From NCBI GenBank assembly GCA_001914785.1, contig MNDE01000182.1, positions 1 through 43,406 of the forward strand: a stretch of 43,406 nucleotides of DNA, given 5' to 3'. Source of the stretch: Acidobacteria bacterium 13_2_20CM_57_17 (GTDB lineage Bacteria; Acidobacteriota; Terriglobia; Acidiferrales; UBA7541). Positions 16,786 to 25,403 of this stretch are shown piece after piece. Position numbers and translations under genes: made by a program. The notes under the pieces were generated by a model, which was given only the letters and a program-made list of their open reading frames with translations, was not told where the DNA came from and made no database searches. Numbering within the stretch: position 1 is the stretch's first letter; every line of letters begins with the position of its first letter.

Positions 16786-17778
16786 TCAGGCATAGTTGTC
16801 ATCTTCGACGGTTATTACGACTTTCCCTTGCGCGTGGCCTTCTTCAAGGTAACGGAGAGCTTGAGGGACTTCATTCAACCCGTAACGCTTGTCGATGACT
16901 GGCGTTACCTTCCCCGACTCCATCAGATCGGACAGGATGGTCAGATCCTCCCTGGTTATTCTTGCAATAAACGTGACGAATTTCTGGCTTACGAACCATG
17001 ACGCCACCAGCGCTTTGAGCGAACCACCCAAACGCGCCCATTGACCCTCGTGCGATCCTGCTCCTCCAATCCCCGCCAAGACACAGATGCCATTGGAACT
17101 TAAGATGCGCCGGCGCTCTGAGAACGAATGGTTGCTGACGTTATCGAAAATAAGGTCGTAACGTTGCGCACTCTGGGTGAAATCCTCTTTCGTGTAGTCA
17201 ATAACGCGATCTGCGCCGATAGATCGGACCATGGCGACGTTCGGCGTGCTGCACACGCCGGTCACATCTGCGCCGAATGACTTGGCGATCTGCACAGCGA
17301 AAGTACCGACACCTCCCGAGGCACCATTAATCAAGACCTTCTGCCCCGCCTGAATCTTTCCTTTGTCGCGAAGACCCTGCAAAGCGGTGAGTCCGGCTAC
17401 AGGTACAGACGCGGCTTGCTCAAAGGTTACTTTATTGGGCTTCATGGCCAATCTTGACTCGGAAGCACACGCATACTCGGCAAGGGCCGCTCGGCACGCT
17501 CCGAACACCTCGTTGCCTGGCTTGAACTGGGTTACGTTCCTGCCGACCGTTTCGACCTGGCCGGCTACGTCAACGCCCAGCCGTGCGTTCCTTGGTTTGC
17601 GCAGCCCGGTCATCGGGCGAAGCGGGAGCGGGCCTCGCATGAGGTGCCCGTCAACCGGATTGAGGGAAGCCGCGCGAACTCTGATCAAGACTTCATTGTC
17701 CTTGGGAACGGGTTTTTCAATCTCCTCACACTTGAGAACATCCGGCGAACCGTAATTAGAATAGACAATTGCTTTCAT
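16786..17778 (-). CDS. Zinc-free MDR / quinone oxidoreductase-like protein
   Basis: The 330-residue protein is a medium-chain dehydrogenase/reductase of the NAD(P)-dependent quinone reductase type. The N-terminal GroES-like part starts MKAIVYSNYGSPDVL and carries the LNPVDGHLMRG segment; the Rossmann part shows the nucleotide-binding loop INGASGGVG near residues 149-157. The zinc-binding Cys/His residues of alcohol dehydrogenases are missing, so hydride transfer to a quinone or enone with NADPH is more likely than alcohol oxidation. It is divergent from the acyltransferase gene at 18023 with a 244-base gap in which no clear element stands out. Substrate is not predictable. Confidence 0.88.
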   Translation of the reverse strand: MKAIVYSNYGSPDVLKCEEIEKPVPKDNEVLIRVRAASLNPVDGHLMRGPLPLRPMTGLRKPRNARLGVDVAGQVETVGRNVTQFKPGNEVFGACRAALAEYACASESRLAMKPNKVTFEQAASVPVAGLTALQGLRDKGKIQAGQKVLINGASGGVGTFAVQIAKSFGADVTGVCSTPNVAMVRSIGADRVIDYTKEDFTQSAQRYDLIFDNVSNHSFSERRRILSSNGICVLAGIGGAGSHEGQWARLGGSLKALVASWFVSQKFVTFIARITREDLTILSDLMESGKVTPVIDKRYGLNEVPQALRYLEEGHAQGKVVITVEDDNYA

Positions 17779-18022
17779 GTGGAGGTTCTTCTTCTACGCC
17801 GCCCCGACTATATCTTGCAGGAAGGGAAAGTCGAAGGCCAAGTCCGTAAACAGCAAAGGATTCCGCGTTTTCGATGCAGTGGTGTTTTTCAACTGTTGCA
17901 GGCAGCGCGGGCGGATGGAAGTTGGGTGCAAGAGGACACCTCCATTGTTGAACTATACGCACCTAGAGAGCGCTTTGTTTCGTAGTATGTATGGGTTCTC
18001 TGGCTGACGCATTACAGCAAAA

Positions 18023-19147
18023 ATGAAACGCCTTGCTTACATTGACTGGATGCGCGGGCTGGCGTGCGTGCTGATGTTTCAAACGCATTGCTACGACTCG
18101 TGGATGAGCCCAGAGGCGAAGAAGTCGTCGTCGCTGATTGGGTGGTCGCGGCTAGGTGGAACGCTGCCGGCGCCGCTGTTTATTTTTTTGGCTGGCGTGT
18201 CGTTTGCTCTGGTGACAGAAAAACTGCGCGCGAAGGGAATCGCACGAAACGCGATTGCGAGGCACACGATCTGGCGCGGCGCGGAAATCCTCGGGATGGG
18301 ACTGCTATTTCGCGTGCAGGAATTTGCGCTGGGCTATCCGTGGTCGCCGTGGACGGATTTGCTGCGCGTGGACGTGCTAAACATCCTCGGGCTTTCCATG
18401 ATGGCGATGGGAGTGTTGTGCTGGGCCGCAGGAGATGGCGATGCTGCTGAGGCAAGAGTTCGAACACTAGTCGCGGGAATTTTTGCGGCGGTGATTGCGG
18501 CCATGGCGACGCCACCACTTTGGACGACGCATCGGCCAAAGTTCCTGCCCTGGCCGCTCGAGTCTTACATCAATGGCGTGCATATATTTAAGGAGCCGCA
18601 GCCATGGCTCTTTCCTTTGTTTCCGTGGTCGGCATTTGCATTCGCGGGACTCGCGGTGGGCTTTTTTCTGTTTTCGGATTTTGCGCGTCGCAGGGAAGGG
18701 CTTGCGTTCGCCGCGCTCGGGGGCGCTGGAATCGCTACGTGCTACTTGTCGATCTTGTTCGATTCTTCGCCTGTCCAGCTGTACGCGGTTTACGACTACT
18801 GGCACAGCAATCCGAATTTTTTGCTGCTGCGCTGCGGCATCTTGTTGATGATTCTGTTTCTAGTTTACGCGTGGTGCCGGTGGGGATTGGCGCAGAAGGG
18901 ATTCAGCCCCATCATCCAGCTCGGAAATACTTCGCTGCTGGTGTATTGGGTACACATTGAATTTGTCTATGGAAGATTCTCCATCCTGCCCAAGGGGCAG
19001 TGCAGCGCGCTAAAGGCCACGGCGGGACTGATTACGATTTTCCTGGCGATGTTGGGGCTTTCGCTGGCGCGCACAACGTGGAAAAAATGGCGGGTCAGGG
19101 CTTTACCGAAGAATCCTGCGGCAACTGCTGCGCCCGCGGGATTTTGA
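18023..19147 (+). CDS. HGSNAT/DUF1624-type membrane acetyltransferase
   Basis: This 374-residue protein has about ten hydrophobic segments and begins with RLAYIDWMRGLACVLM, followed by His22 in FQTHCYDSW, the pattern of the heparan-alpha-glucosaminide N-acetyltransferase catalytic domain (DUF1624). Members move acetyl groups from cytoplasmic acetyl-CoA across the membrane to an extracytoplasmic sugar; in bacteria the acceptor is usually unknown and may be a cell-envelope glycan. The FIFLAGVSFAL segment and the late LGNTSLLVYWVHIE segment, also typical of acyltransferase-3-like proteins, are present. Its last 53 coding bases overlap, on the opposite strand, the end of ftsB. No clear ribosome site is seen before the ATG. 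Confidence 0.85.
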   Translation: MKRLAYIDWMRGLACVLMFQTHCYDSWMSPEAKKSSSLIGWSRLGGTLPAPLFIFLAGVSFALVTEKLRAKGIARNAIARHTIWRGAEILGMGLLFRVQEFALGYPWSPWTDLLRVDVLNILGLSMMAMGVLCWAAGDGDAAEARVRTLVAGIFAAVIAAMATPPLWTTHRPKFLPWPLESYINGVHIFKEPQPWLFPLFPWSAFAFAGLAVGFFLFSDFARRREGLAFAALGGAGIATCYLSILFDSSPVQLYAVYDYWHSNPNFLLLRCGILLMILFLVYAWCRWGLAQKGFSPIIQLGNTSLLVYWVHIEFVYGRFSILPKGQCSALKATAGLITIFLAMLGLSLARTTWKKWRVRALPKNPAATAAPAGF

Positions 19148-19457
19148 TGATGACTTCGCCGGGCTTGGCGAGACCAAGCTCGTCGCGCGCGATTTTTTCG
19201 ATTTTGCGGGGATCGGTCTTCAGTTCCCGTACTTCCTGCTCGAGCTGCAAATTTTCCCTGTTCAACTGATCCAGGTCAGTGGTTACCTTTTTGATTTCCA
19301 GTTGCTTGTGGCGCATGGCCAGAAAGCCGTGCGTGCCAAAAATATCGTGTACCAGGAGGACAAGCACGAGCAGAGCGAGGAGCGCGCGGCCGTGTTGCCG
19401 CAGGAAAGGAGGGACTTTCTCGTTGACGATTGTCTTCTTCAGTTTTGCAGAACCCAT
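19095..19457 (-). CDS. ftsB: FtsB/DivIC-type septum formation initiator
   Basis: The 120-residue protein has the small bitopic layout of FtsB: a short basic cytoplasmic tail, one membrane helix at about residues 24-40, and a periplasmic coiled coil at about 50-81 with Leu heptads (LDQLNRENLQLEQEVREL), followed by the conserved KIEKIARDELGLAKPGE segment. It acts in the FtsBLQ complex that activates septal peptidoglycan synthesis. The start ATG at 19457 lies inside the last codons of the phosphohexomutase gene (19-base overlap), suggesting coupling. Its final 53 bases overlap the convergent acyltransferase gene. The proline-rich tail after residue 107 is an add-on beyond the conserved part. Confidence 0.88.
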   Translation of the reverse strand: MGSAKLKKTIVNEKVPPFLRQHGRALLALLVLVLLVHDIFGTHGFLAMRHKQLEIKKVTTDLDQLNRENLQLEQEVRELKTDPRKIEKIARDELGLAKPGEVIIKIPRAQQLPQDSSVKP

Positions 19458-20884
19458 TGTGATGCGTCTCGCGTCAATTTTGCGGAAGCGGCGGCGCTTT
19501 CGGCTTCGACGTACAGGCGAAGCAGCGGCTCCGTGCCGGAAAGGCGCAACAGCATCCACGAACCGTCGTCGAAAACAAATTTTGCCCCATCCGTGCGGTC
19601 GATGGATATAACTTTCCGGCCGGCGAGTGTCGAAGCGTCAACAGCTACGCGCTTGACGGCATTTGCCTTTTGTTCGTCGGAAAGGTGAAGGTTTTCCCGC
19701 ACGGGCCAGAATTCGCGCCCGAGTCTTTTGTACATGGCGCGGATTTGTTCACCGATGGAAGCGCCGCGCGCGGCGATCATTTCCGCGACGAGCAGGCACG
19801 CAAGAATGCCGTCCTTTTCCGGGATGTGGCCGCGAATGGTGAGCCCGGCGCTCTCTTCGCCGCCCAGCGCGATTTTGTCCTCGCGAATGAGCTGGCCGAT
19901 GTATTTGAAGCCGACGGGCGTCTGATGGACGGTTTGGCCGTGTGACTTGGCGACGGCGTCGATCATTTGCGTGGTCGCAACGCTGCGCGCCGCGGGCATT
20001 TTCCACTTGCGCGTTTCGACGAGATAATCGTAGACCAGTGCAAGAATCAAGTTTGGCTGAATCCATGTGCCGTCGCGATCGACGACGCCAAAGCGGTCGG
20101 CGTCACCATCGGTGGCCAGACCCGCGGTCGCTTTCGAATCCATTACTGCTTTGCGTAGCGGCGCGAGATTTTCTTCGGAAACGTCGGGGCCTGTGCCGTC
20201 GAAAAGGCAGTCGCGTTCGGTGCGCATGGCTTGCACGGTGACACCGTGATCGGCGAGTGTGCGGTCAAGAAAGCCGGCGCCGCAGCCGTGGAGCGCGTCC
20301 ACAACCAAAGACGGCTGGGCTTTGCGCAGCGTATCGAACTGGACTAGCTCTTCGAGGCGCTTCAAATAATTTTCACGCAGATTGACTTTTTCGCCGAGCC
20401 TCGAATTTGATGCACCGTGCGGAAGCGGAGGAACTCCACCATTCGCAGCGAGCTTCGCGGCCCGCGCTTCAATATCCTTTGTGACTTCGGGGAGGGCAGG
20501 CCCCGCATCGGCAGAGGAAAACTTCAGGCCGTGATATTGCGCGGGATTGTGGCTGGCGGTGAAGTTGATAGCGCCATCCAGTTTGCGTCGCATGATCTCG
20601 AAGGCCACGGCGGGCGTGGGTGTGAATGTTTCGCAGAGCAACGTTCGAATGCCGTGGTGCTGCAGGATGTCCACGGCAAGCTGAGAAAATTCTTCGGAGT
20701 AGAAACGCGTGTCGTAGCCTACCAGGATTGCGGGCTCTTTCGCTTTGGCTTTTGCGTGTTCCGCGATAGCCGTGATCGCCAGGCGCACATTAGCGAAGGT
20801 GAAGTCGTCAGCGATGAGGCCGCGCCAGCCGGAAGTGCCAAACTTAATGGGCGAGGCCGTCCTTAAACCCGCGCTCGTGCTCAT
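19439..20884 (-). CDS. Phosphoglucomutase/phosphomannomutase family enzyme
   Basis: The 481-residue protein belongs to the alpha-D-phosphohexomutase superfamily, which moves phosphate between C1 and C6 of sugars via a phosphoserine. All four motifs are present: TASHNP with catalytic Ser111, the Mg2+ loop DGDADR at 259-264, the sugar-specificity loop GEESAG at 342-347, and the phosphate-binding RLSGTEP at 447-453. GEESAG is typical of enzymes that take glucose or mannose phosphates, not glucosamine phosphate. The ATG at 20884 is used; an in-frame extension to 21034 would run through the divergent cutA gene. It overlaps ftsB downstream by 19 bases. With GlgB in the same window it may serve glycogen or envelope sugar metabolism. 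Confidence 0.92.
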   Translation of the reverse strand: MSTSAGLRTASPIKFGTSGWRGLIADDFTFANVRLAITAIAEHAKAKAKEPAILVGYDTRFYSEEFSQLAVDILQHHGIRTLLCETFTPTPAVAFEIMRRKLDGAINFTASHNPAQYHGLKFSSADAGPALPEVTKDIEARAAKLAANGGVPPLPHGASNSRLGEKVNLRENYLKRLEELVQFDTLRKAQPSLVVDALHGCGAGFLDRTLADHGVTVQAMRTERDCLFDGTGPDVSEENLAPLRKAVMDSKATAGLATDGDADRFGVVDRDGTWIQPNLILALVYDYLVETRKWKMPAARSVATTQMIDAVAKSHGQTVHQTPVGFKYIGQLIREDKIALGGEESAGLTIRGHIPEKDGILACLLVAEMIAARGASIGEQIRAMYKRLGREFWPVRENLHLSDEQKANAVKRVAVDASTLAGRKVISIDRTDGAKFVFDDGSWMLLRLSGTEPLLRLYVEAESAAASAKLTRDASQWVLQN

Positions 20885-20941
20885 GGCGCGGTATTTTAGT
20901 CCTTCGCGCGATGGCGTGAAAGCGATTATTATGTGGGGCCG

Positions 20942-21298
20942 ATGAATCGTGCAGAGGCAAGAAACAAACGAATCGTCCTCGTCACTTGCCCGTCTGTCGC
21001 GCGGGCTCGCAAAATTGCCCGCGCTGTGGTGCAAACCGGCCTAGCTGCGTGCGTCAACCTCATTCACAGCCCCGTCGAATCGTTTTACACGTGGAAGGGG
21101 AAACTGGAGAAAGCGCGCGAATATCTTCTGGTGATGAAGACGTCCGCAAAGCAGCTCCCTGCATTGGAAAACGAAGTGAAACGTCTTCACAGCTACGACG
21201 TGCCGGAATTTGTTGCCCTGCCGATTACGGAAGGCTCGAAAAAATATCTTTCGTGGTTGAACGAAAGTGCCACGGGACCGCGCAAGAATCGCAAGTAG
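20942..21298 (+). CDS. cutA: CutA-like divalent cation tolerance protein
   Basis: The 118-residue protein shows the CutA1 pattern: IVLVTCPSVARARKIARAVVQ at the N-terminus, LAACVNLI, the FYTWKGKLEKAREYLLVMKT strand-helix and the late SYDVPEFVALPI strand. CutA forms very stable trimers of ferredoxin-like subunits with a PII-like fold. It was named from copper tolerance in E. coli but its role is still uncertain. The start ATG at 20942 is 57 bases from the divergent phosphohexomutase start. The Lys/Arg-rich C-terminal tail is not conserved in the family. Confidence 0.93.
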   Translation: MNRAEARNKRIVLVTCPSVARARKIARAVVQTGLAACVNLIHSPVESFYTWKGKLEKAREYLLVMKTSAKQLPALENEVKRLHSYDVPEFVALPITEGSKKYLSWLNESATGPRKNRK

Positions 21299-21385
21299 CA
21301 CAGGTTATTCGTAGGGCAGAGAAACCACAGGGTCGACGCCAATGGCGCCGTGCCGGGAGATAGCCTGCACCGATTCGGATTCCAG

Positions 21386-21799
21386 TCACCCGTCGAAGAG
21401 TTCGGAGTCGTATTTTGTGAACACGGCGCGCAAAGCGGCGGGGGTGCGCTCTTTCATCGCGTGGATTTCTTGAATCAGCCGGTAAATGTTGGCAGTCATC
21501 ACCAATAGATAGCGAGTCGCGGCCGGGCCGGGATTCCAATAGGTGTGTGGCGTTCCGCGCGGCACGAACACGGCCGAACCCGCGTGGGCCTCGACTTCCT
21601 CTTTACCAACCCGAACGCGCAGGATGCCTTCCAGGATGTACCACGCTTCATCGTCGCTGCGATGAAGATGCGGCGGCGCAATCAGACGCGGCGGACCCGG
21701 AGGGCCGCCTGGGTCGCGCCACTCGGCGATCACAAAGGCATCGGTGACCGAACCGATGACTTGCCCAGCGAGTGGAGCAGCAATTTTCGTCCAGCTCAT
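21386..21799 (-). CDS. Single-domain cupin protein
   Basis: The 137-residue protein contains both cupin motifs: PPHLHRSDDEAWYILEG, with the two His and one Glu that usually bind a metal, and VPRGTPHTYWNPG, with the second-motif His. A short helical tail follows (residues about 104-137). Small cupins of this sort can be dioxygenases, isomerases or sensors of small molecules, so the function is not assigned. It lies 32 bases downstream of the trans-sulfuration enzyme gene on the same strand, which suggests cotranscription. No strong ribosome site is seen. Confidence 0.85.
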   Translation of the reverse strand: MSWTKIAAPLAGQVIGSVTDAFVIAEWRDPGGPPGPPRLIAPPHLHRSDDEAWYILEGILRVRVGKEEVEAHAGSAVFVPRGTPHTYWNPGPAATRYLLVMTANIYRLIQEIHAMKERTPAALRAVFTKYDSELFDG

Positions 21800-21831
21800 C
21801 GGCGTGCCAGCTTGAAAAAGATCAAGCGCGG

Positions 21832-22971
21832 CTATACATAGAGCAGCGCCTGGTCGAGGTCGGCGATGATATCTTCAACGTCCTCGATGCCCACGGACAA
21901 GCGCACTAGGCCTTCCGTGATGCCCACGCGATCCTGAATTTGCTTGGGCATGGAGGCGTGAGTCATCATCGCGGGAAGCGAAATCAAGGTTTCCACGCCA
22001 CCGAGGCTTTCGGCGAGCGAGCAAAGCTTGACGTGGTTCAGGAGTCGGCGCGCGGCATCCAGCGAACCTACGTCGAAGGAAAGCATCGCTCCCGGGCCCT
22101 TCTGCTGGCGGCGGGCCACTTCGTGTTGTGGATGAGACTGCAGGCCCGGGTAGAAGACCTTTTTTATTTTTGGATGAGCATCGAGATGGCGCGCCACGGT
22201 AATGCCGTTGGCATTGTGTTGGAGCATGCGGACGGCCAGGGTCTTGATGCCGCGCGAAACGAGGAAGCAATCCATGGGAGACAGTCCCGTTCCGGCAGAG
22301 CGCTGGATGAAATAAATTTTCTCGGCGTCCTCGGGACGCGTCAGCACCACTGCTCCGCCGGTGGAGTCACTGTGGCCGTTCAAATACTTTGTCATGGAAT
22401 GCACAACGATGTGCGCGCCGAGCTCGATGGGACGCTGCAAATAAGGACTGAGAAAGGTGTTATCGACCGCCACCGTGAGATTACGCTCGCTGGCCAGCTT
22501 GGAAATCGCCGCGATATCGGTGACGCTGAGAGTGGGGTTGGCCGGCGTCTCGATATAAATCATTTTCGTATTGGGGCGCAACGCGGTACGCACAAAATCA
22601 GGAACGGACGTGTCCACGAAGCTGAATTCGAGCCCGAAGTGCACCAGGAGTTGCGTCGAGAGGCGGAATACTCCACCGTAAACCGCTTCGGAAAGAACTA
22701 CATGATCGCCCGGACGCAGCAGCCGGAAGACGGCGTCGATACCAGCCATTCCGGAAGAGAAAACGTAAGCGCTGTGGCCGCCTTCCAGTTTGGCAACGGT
22801 GCGCTCCAGCGCTTTGCGATTCGGATGGTTCGTTCGCGCGTAATCGTATCCTTTGTTTTTCCCCAGCTCTTCATTGATGTACGTGGACGTCTGATAGATG
22901 GGCGCGACGATAGACCCAGTGGCGGGATCGGGCTCCTGCCCGACATGAATGGCGTTGGTGGCAAAACCCAT
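21832..22971 (-). CDS. Cystathionine gamma-synthase/lyase-type PLP enzyme
   Basis: This 379-residue protein is a Cys/Met-metabolism PLP enzyme of the trans-sulfuration family. The cofactor lysine is Lys195 in HSMTKYLNGHSD. Other hallmarks are the N-terminal TNAIHVGQEPDPATGSIVAP, the Tyr/Arg pair in YDYARTNHPNR that binds the phosphate of the neighbouring subunit's PLP, the SSGMAGIDAV loop, VDNTF with the pyridine-binding Asp170, and the C-terminal VRLSVGIEDVEDI. Cystathionine gamma-synthase (EC 2.5.1.48) and gamma-lyase (EC 4.4.1.1) cannot be separated by eye. AGGAG precedes the ATG. No SAM riboswitch is recognised upstream. Confidence 0.92.
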   Translation of the reverse strand: MGFATNAIHVGQEPDPATGSIVAPIYQTSTYINEELGKNKGYDYARTNHPNRKALERTVAKLEGGHSAYVFSSGMAGIDAVFRLLRPGDHVVLSEAVYGGVFRLSTQLLVHFGLEFSFVDTSVPDFVRTALRPNTKMIYIETPANPTLSVTDIAAISKLASERNLTVAVDNTFLSPYLQRPIELGAHIVVHSMTKYLNGHSDSTGGAVVLTRPEDAEKIYFIQRSAGTGLSPMDCFLVSRGIKTLAVRMLQHNANGITVARHLDAHPKIKKVFYPGLQSHPQHEVARRQQKGPGAMLSFDVGSLDAARRLLNHVKLCSLAESLGGVETLISLPAMMTHASMPKQIQDRVGITEGLVRLSVGIEDVEDIIADLDQALLYV

Positions 22972-23237
22972 TGTGCTCTCCTTGCGAATGCTGTCCTGAT
23001 TGTGACGCCGTCATTTGGACGTCCGGCGCTGACGGTTTGGGGTAAATTTCAAATTGGCCGCGCCCTCATCTCGCCTGCCGAGTAGTTTCTAGAGAACTTA
23101 CAGGAGCCATATTGATGAGTCAAATCGCCGTTGTCCGGGGTTTCCACGGCAGAGCAGCGCCGGGGCAGCACACTTATCGCGAGCGGCATCCAATCTTAAC
23201 GCGGCGACACTTGACCTAGCCAGCCGTTCCGTAGACC

Positions 23238-23681
23238 ATGGACTCCATCGACTTTATGCGATTGCCGGGAAAGTTTTTTGCTTGTGTTTGTATCGCTGCT
23301 TGCGCGGTGATTGCCAATGGGGTGGTGGCAGGCCAGGATCCGCCGGCACCGGCGTCCAAACCGAAAGCACCGCCTCCCACAGGCGATGCGCAGACCCGCA
23401 TCACCATCGAAGTGACCGGCGGTGAGAAGAGCATTCCCGTTGAGAACGCCAGTGTGTACGTTAAATTCATTGAAGAACGGTCGCTAAGGAAGGACAAGAA
23501 GCTGGAAATGAACGTGAAAACCAGCCGCGACGGCATCGCTCACGTTCCGAATGCACCAATGGGAAGAGTTCTGGTGCAAGTTGTCGCCGAAGGATGGAAG
23601 ACGTATGGACACTGGATGGACATCACTGACCCAAAACAAACGATCAAGGTGCATCTCGAGCGGCCGCCGAAGTGGTACTGA
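23238..23681 (+). CDS. Secreted or lipid-free periplasmic protein with regulatory-like beta domain
   Basis: The 147-residue product has an N-terminal export signal (hydrophobic core about residues 13-29, likely cut after VVA), a proline-rich linker (PPAPASKPKAPPP) and a beta-rich domain: ITIEVTGGEKSIPVENASVYVKF, then TSRDGIAHVPNAPMGRVLVQVVAEGWKTY split over several strands. This resembles the carboxypeptidase regulatory-like or transthyretin-like domain common in exported acidobacterial proteins. The ATG at 23238 is used; one at 23256 would also keep the signal. There is no visible operon partner. The function is unknown. Confidence 0.7.
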   Translation: MDSIDFMRLPGKFFACVCIAACAVIANGVVAGQDPPAPASKPKAPPPTGDAQTRITIEVTGGEKSIPVENASVYVKFIEERSLRKDKKLEMNVKTSRDGIAHVPNAPMGRVLVQVVAEGWKTYGHWMDITDPKQTIKVHLERPPKWY

Positions 23682-24053
23682 GGGGGCATCCGGGCCAGTC
23701 GTTGAGAATCAACAGTTTAGGAAAAGCAAAAGAAAGACTCTTCTCCTCGATTCATGACTTGAGATCTTTCCACGACTTGGTTTCCTAATGTCAGGGAATT
23801 TTTTGCTGGTTAAATGCGTGTGAAAAAATAAAATTGCACACAAATGGTGCAAAGAGGAGAAGAGTGTTGAGGGGGAGGATGTTAGCTGTCCATGGAGAAG
23901 GGATTTCCACAACCTTATCAACACTCGTGTTGAAATCTTAACGCAGAAGAAATATTTTACGCGAACTTCGGCATGCATCTTGCCCTGTTGCCGGCAATGT
24001 AATTTTTGACCGGCACAAATCAGAATGGTACAGTACAAATTTGGCGGCAGTCG
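23682..24053. other. AT-rich intergenic stretch with DnaA-box-like sequences and a promoter
   Basis: About 370 bases without a gene. At 23903-23911 ATTTCCACA and at 23915-23923 TTATCAACA (one mismatch from TTATCCACA) resemble DnaA boxes; the second overlaps the perfect inverted repeat TCAACAC/GTGTTGA (23918-23933). An AT-rich run lies about 60-110 bases to the left. Near the right end TTGACC (24006-24011) and TACAGT (24029-24034), 17 bases apart, form a plausible promoter for the permease gene. Confidence 0.4.
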
Positions 24054-25172
24054 ATGACAGAAACCTACGACGGACCGTTTTCCCTCCTCCAAATGTTCTG
24101 GGGCAGCATTACTGCGCGGCCGCTGCGTAGTGTTCTGAGCGTGATCGCCATTGCTATCCAGGTGATTCTCGTCTTGATGATTGTCGGTCTCACTTCGGGA
24201 GTTATTTCCGAATGGGGAAAGCGCGTCGAGGGCGTCGGCGCGGACATCCTGGTACAGCCGCCCAACTCCTCGATTTTTTTCGCTTTCGTTAGTGTCGGGA
24301 TGCAAGAGTCGCTGGGGGAAAAAATTGCCGCGCTGAGCGGCGTCGATGAGGTTGCGCCAACGGTCATCCTCACGGAACCAAAGCACTTAGTGATGGTGTA
24401 TGGAATCGATTACAAGCGGTTCAATGCGCTGAGCAAGGGCTTTCTGTTTCGCGACGGGCGGCCATTTGAGGGACCGGACGAAGTAATTGCCGACGACATC
24501 ATCGCGCAAACGCGTCACTTAAAGGTGGGAAGTCAGATAACGCTGTTAAATCATGCTTTTACGGTCTGCGGGATCGTCGCACACGGGAAAGGCGCGCGAT
24601 ATTTCATTCCCATTCGGACGGCGCAAGAGATTGCCGGTGCGGAGAAGCGCGTTTCAATGTTTTACGTGAGAAGCAAAGGAGACACGGAAGCCACGCGCGC
24701 GCAAATTCTTAAATTGATGCCGGAGAACAGTGTCCGCTCGCTATCGGAATACGTGACATTGATGACTTCCTCGAATTTGCCGCAGTTGCGCCCCTTCACA
24801 CGCACGATGGTGGCGCTGGGAATCGTCGTGAGCTTCCTGGTGGTCCTCTTGAATATGCACACCATGGTGATGGAACGCACGCGCGAGATCGGCATTCTGA
24901 AAGCGCTGGGCTTTTCCCGATTCGACGTCGTTCGAATGCTGCTGGGTGAGACTCTCGTTCTCACGCTGCTCGGAACCGGCTTCGGCATTGCACTTACCTT
25001 CCTCACACAAGCCATTCTGAAAGAAGCAAAACCGGACCTCCCGATCTTGATTTCTTCCTCCTGGCTTTTCGCCGCTGCCCTTCTCGCTCTTGTCGGTGCC
25101 TCCGCCGGAGCCATCTATCCCGCTCTCCGCGCCGCCAGCTACGATCCGGTTGTCGCCCTAGCCTACGAATAG
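24054..25172 (+). CDS. FtsX/MacB-like ABC transporter permease
   Basis: The 372-residue protein has a single membrane helix near the N-terminus (about residues 22-43), a large extracytoplasmic domain (about 45-250) and three helices at the C-terminus in the order typical of FtsX-like permeases, with the MERTREIGILKALGFSRFDVVRMLL coupling segment after the second helix and the closing AASYDPVVALAYE motif. Such permeases work with a LolD/MacB-type ATPase in lipoprotein or peptide export, or signal transduction. No ATPase gene lies next to it. The ATG at 24054 is preferred; an in-frame start at 24006 would fall in the promoter. Confidence 0.85.
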   Translation: MTETYDGPFSLLQMFWGSITARPLRSVLSVIAIAIQVILVLMIVGLTSGVISEWGKRVEGVGADILVQPPNSSIFFAFVSVGMQESLGEKIAALSGVDEVAPTVILTEPKHLVMVYGIDYKRFNALSKGFLFRDGRPFEGPDEVIADDIIAQTRHLKVGSQITLLNHAFTVCGIVAHGKGARYFIPIRTAQEIAGAEKRVSMFYVRSKGDTEATRAQILKLMPENSVRSLSEYVTLMTSSNLPQLRPFTRTMVALGIVVSFLVVLLNMHTMVMERTREIGILKALGFSRFDVVRMLLGETLVLTLLGTGFGIALTFLTQAILKEAKPDLPILISSSWLFAAALLALVGASAGAIYPALRAASYDPVVALAYE

Positions 25173-25344
25173 CCCAGATTCAGCGTCGCGCGTAGCCAAC
25201 GTTTGGGACAGAGGATTGCTCTGCGAGCCTGAAATTGATAGGTTCTAGTCCATCTTGGTCGCGGTGCGGCGAGAAGCCCCGCCGCCTCGACCTTGGTTCT
25301 AGAAGTGGAAGGCGTCTCGCATCGGTTGCAGCGGGAATGGAATT

Positions 25345-25382
25345 CCGGGCGGAGCGGCGACGGCTCCGCCCGGTACGTTTTT
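25345..25382 (+). terminator. Strong hairpin followed by a T-run
   Basis: CCGGGCGGAGC (25345-25355) pairs perfectly with GCTCCGCCCGG (25363-25373) across a seven-base loop, and TTTTT follows at 25378-25382 after four bases. It lies 170 bases after the permease stop and just before the reductase start, so it may end the permease transcript or attenuate the next gene. The gap before the T-run makes it imperfect. Confidence 0.45.
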
Positions 25383-25403
25383 CAGGTGAATGTGTTGAAT
25401 CTG

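Noticed and set aside
22972..23237. SAM-type riboswitch upstream of the trans-sulfuration enzyme
   Set aside because: The context invites one, and GCCGT/ACGGC pairing exists at about 23127-23150, but none of the SAM or SAH riboswitch core motifs I know could be laid out on either strand.
23709..24386. 225-codon open frame on the minus strand
   Set aside because: It runs through the AT-rich intergenic DNA and antisense to the start of the permease gene; the product has no domain-like features.
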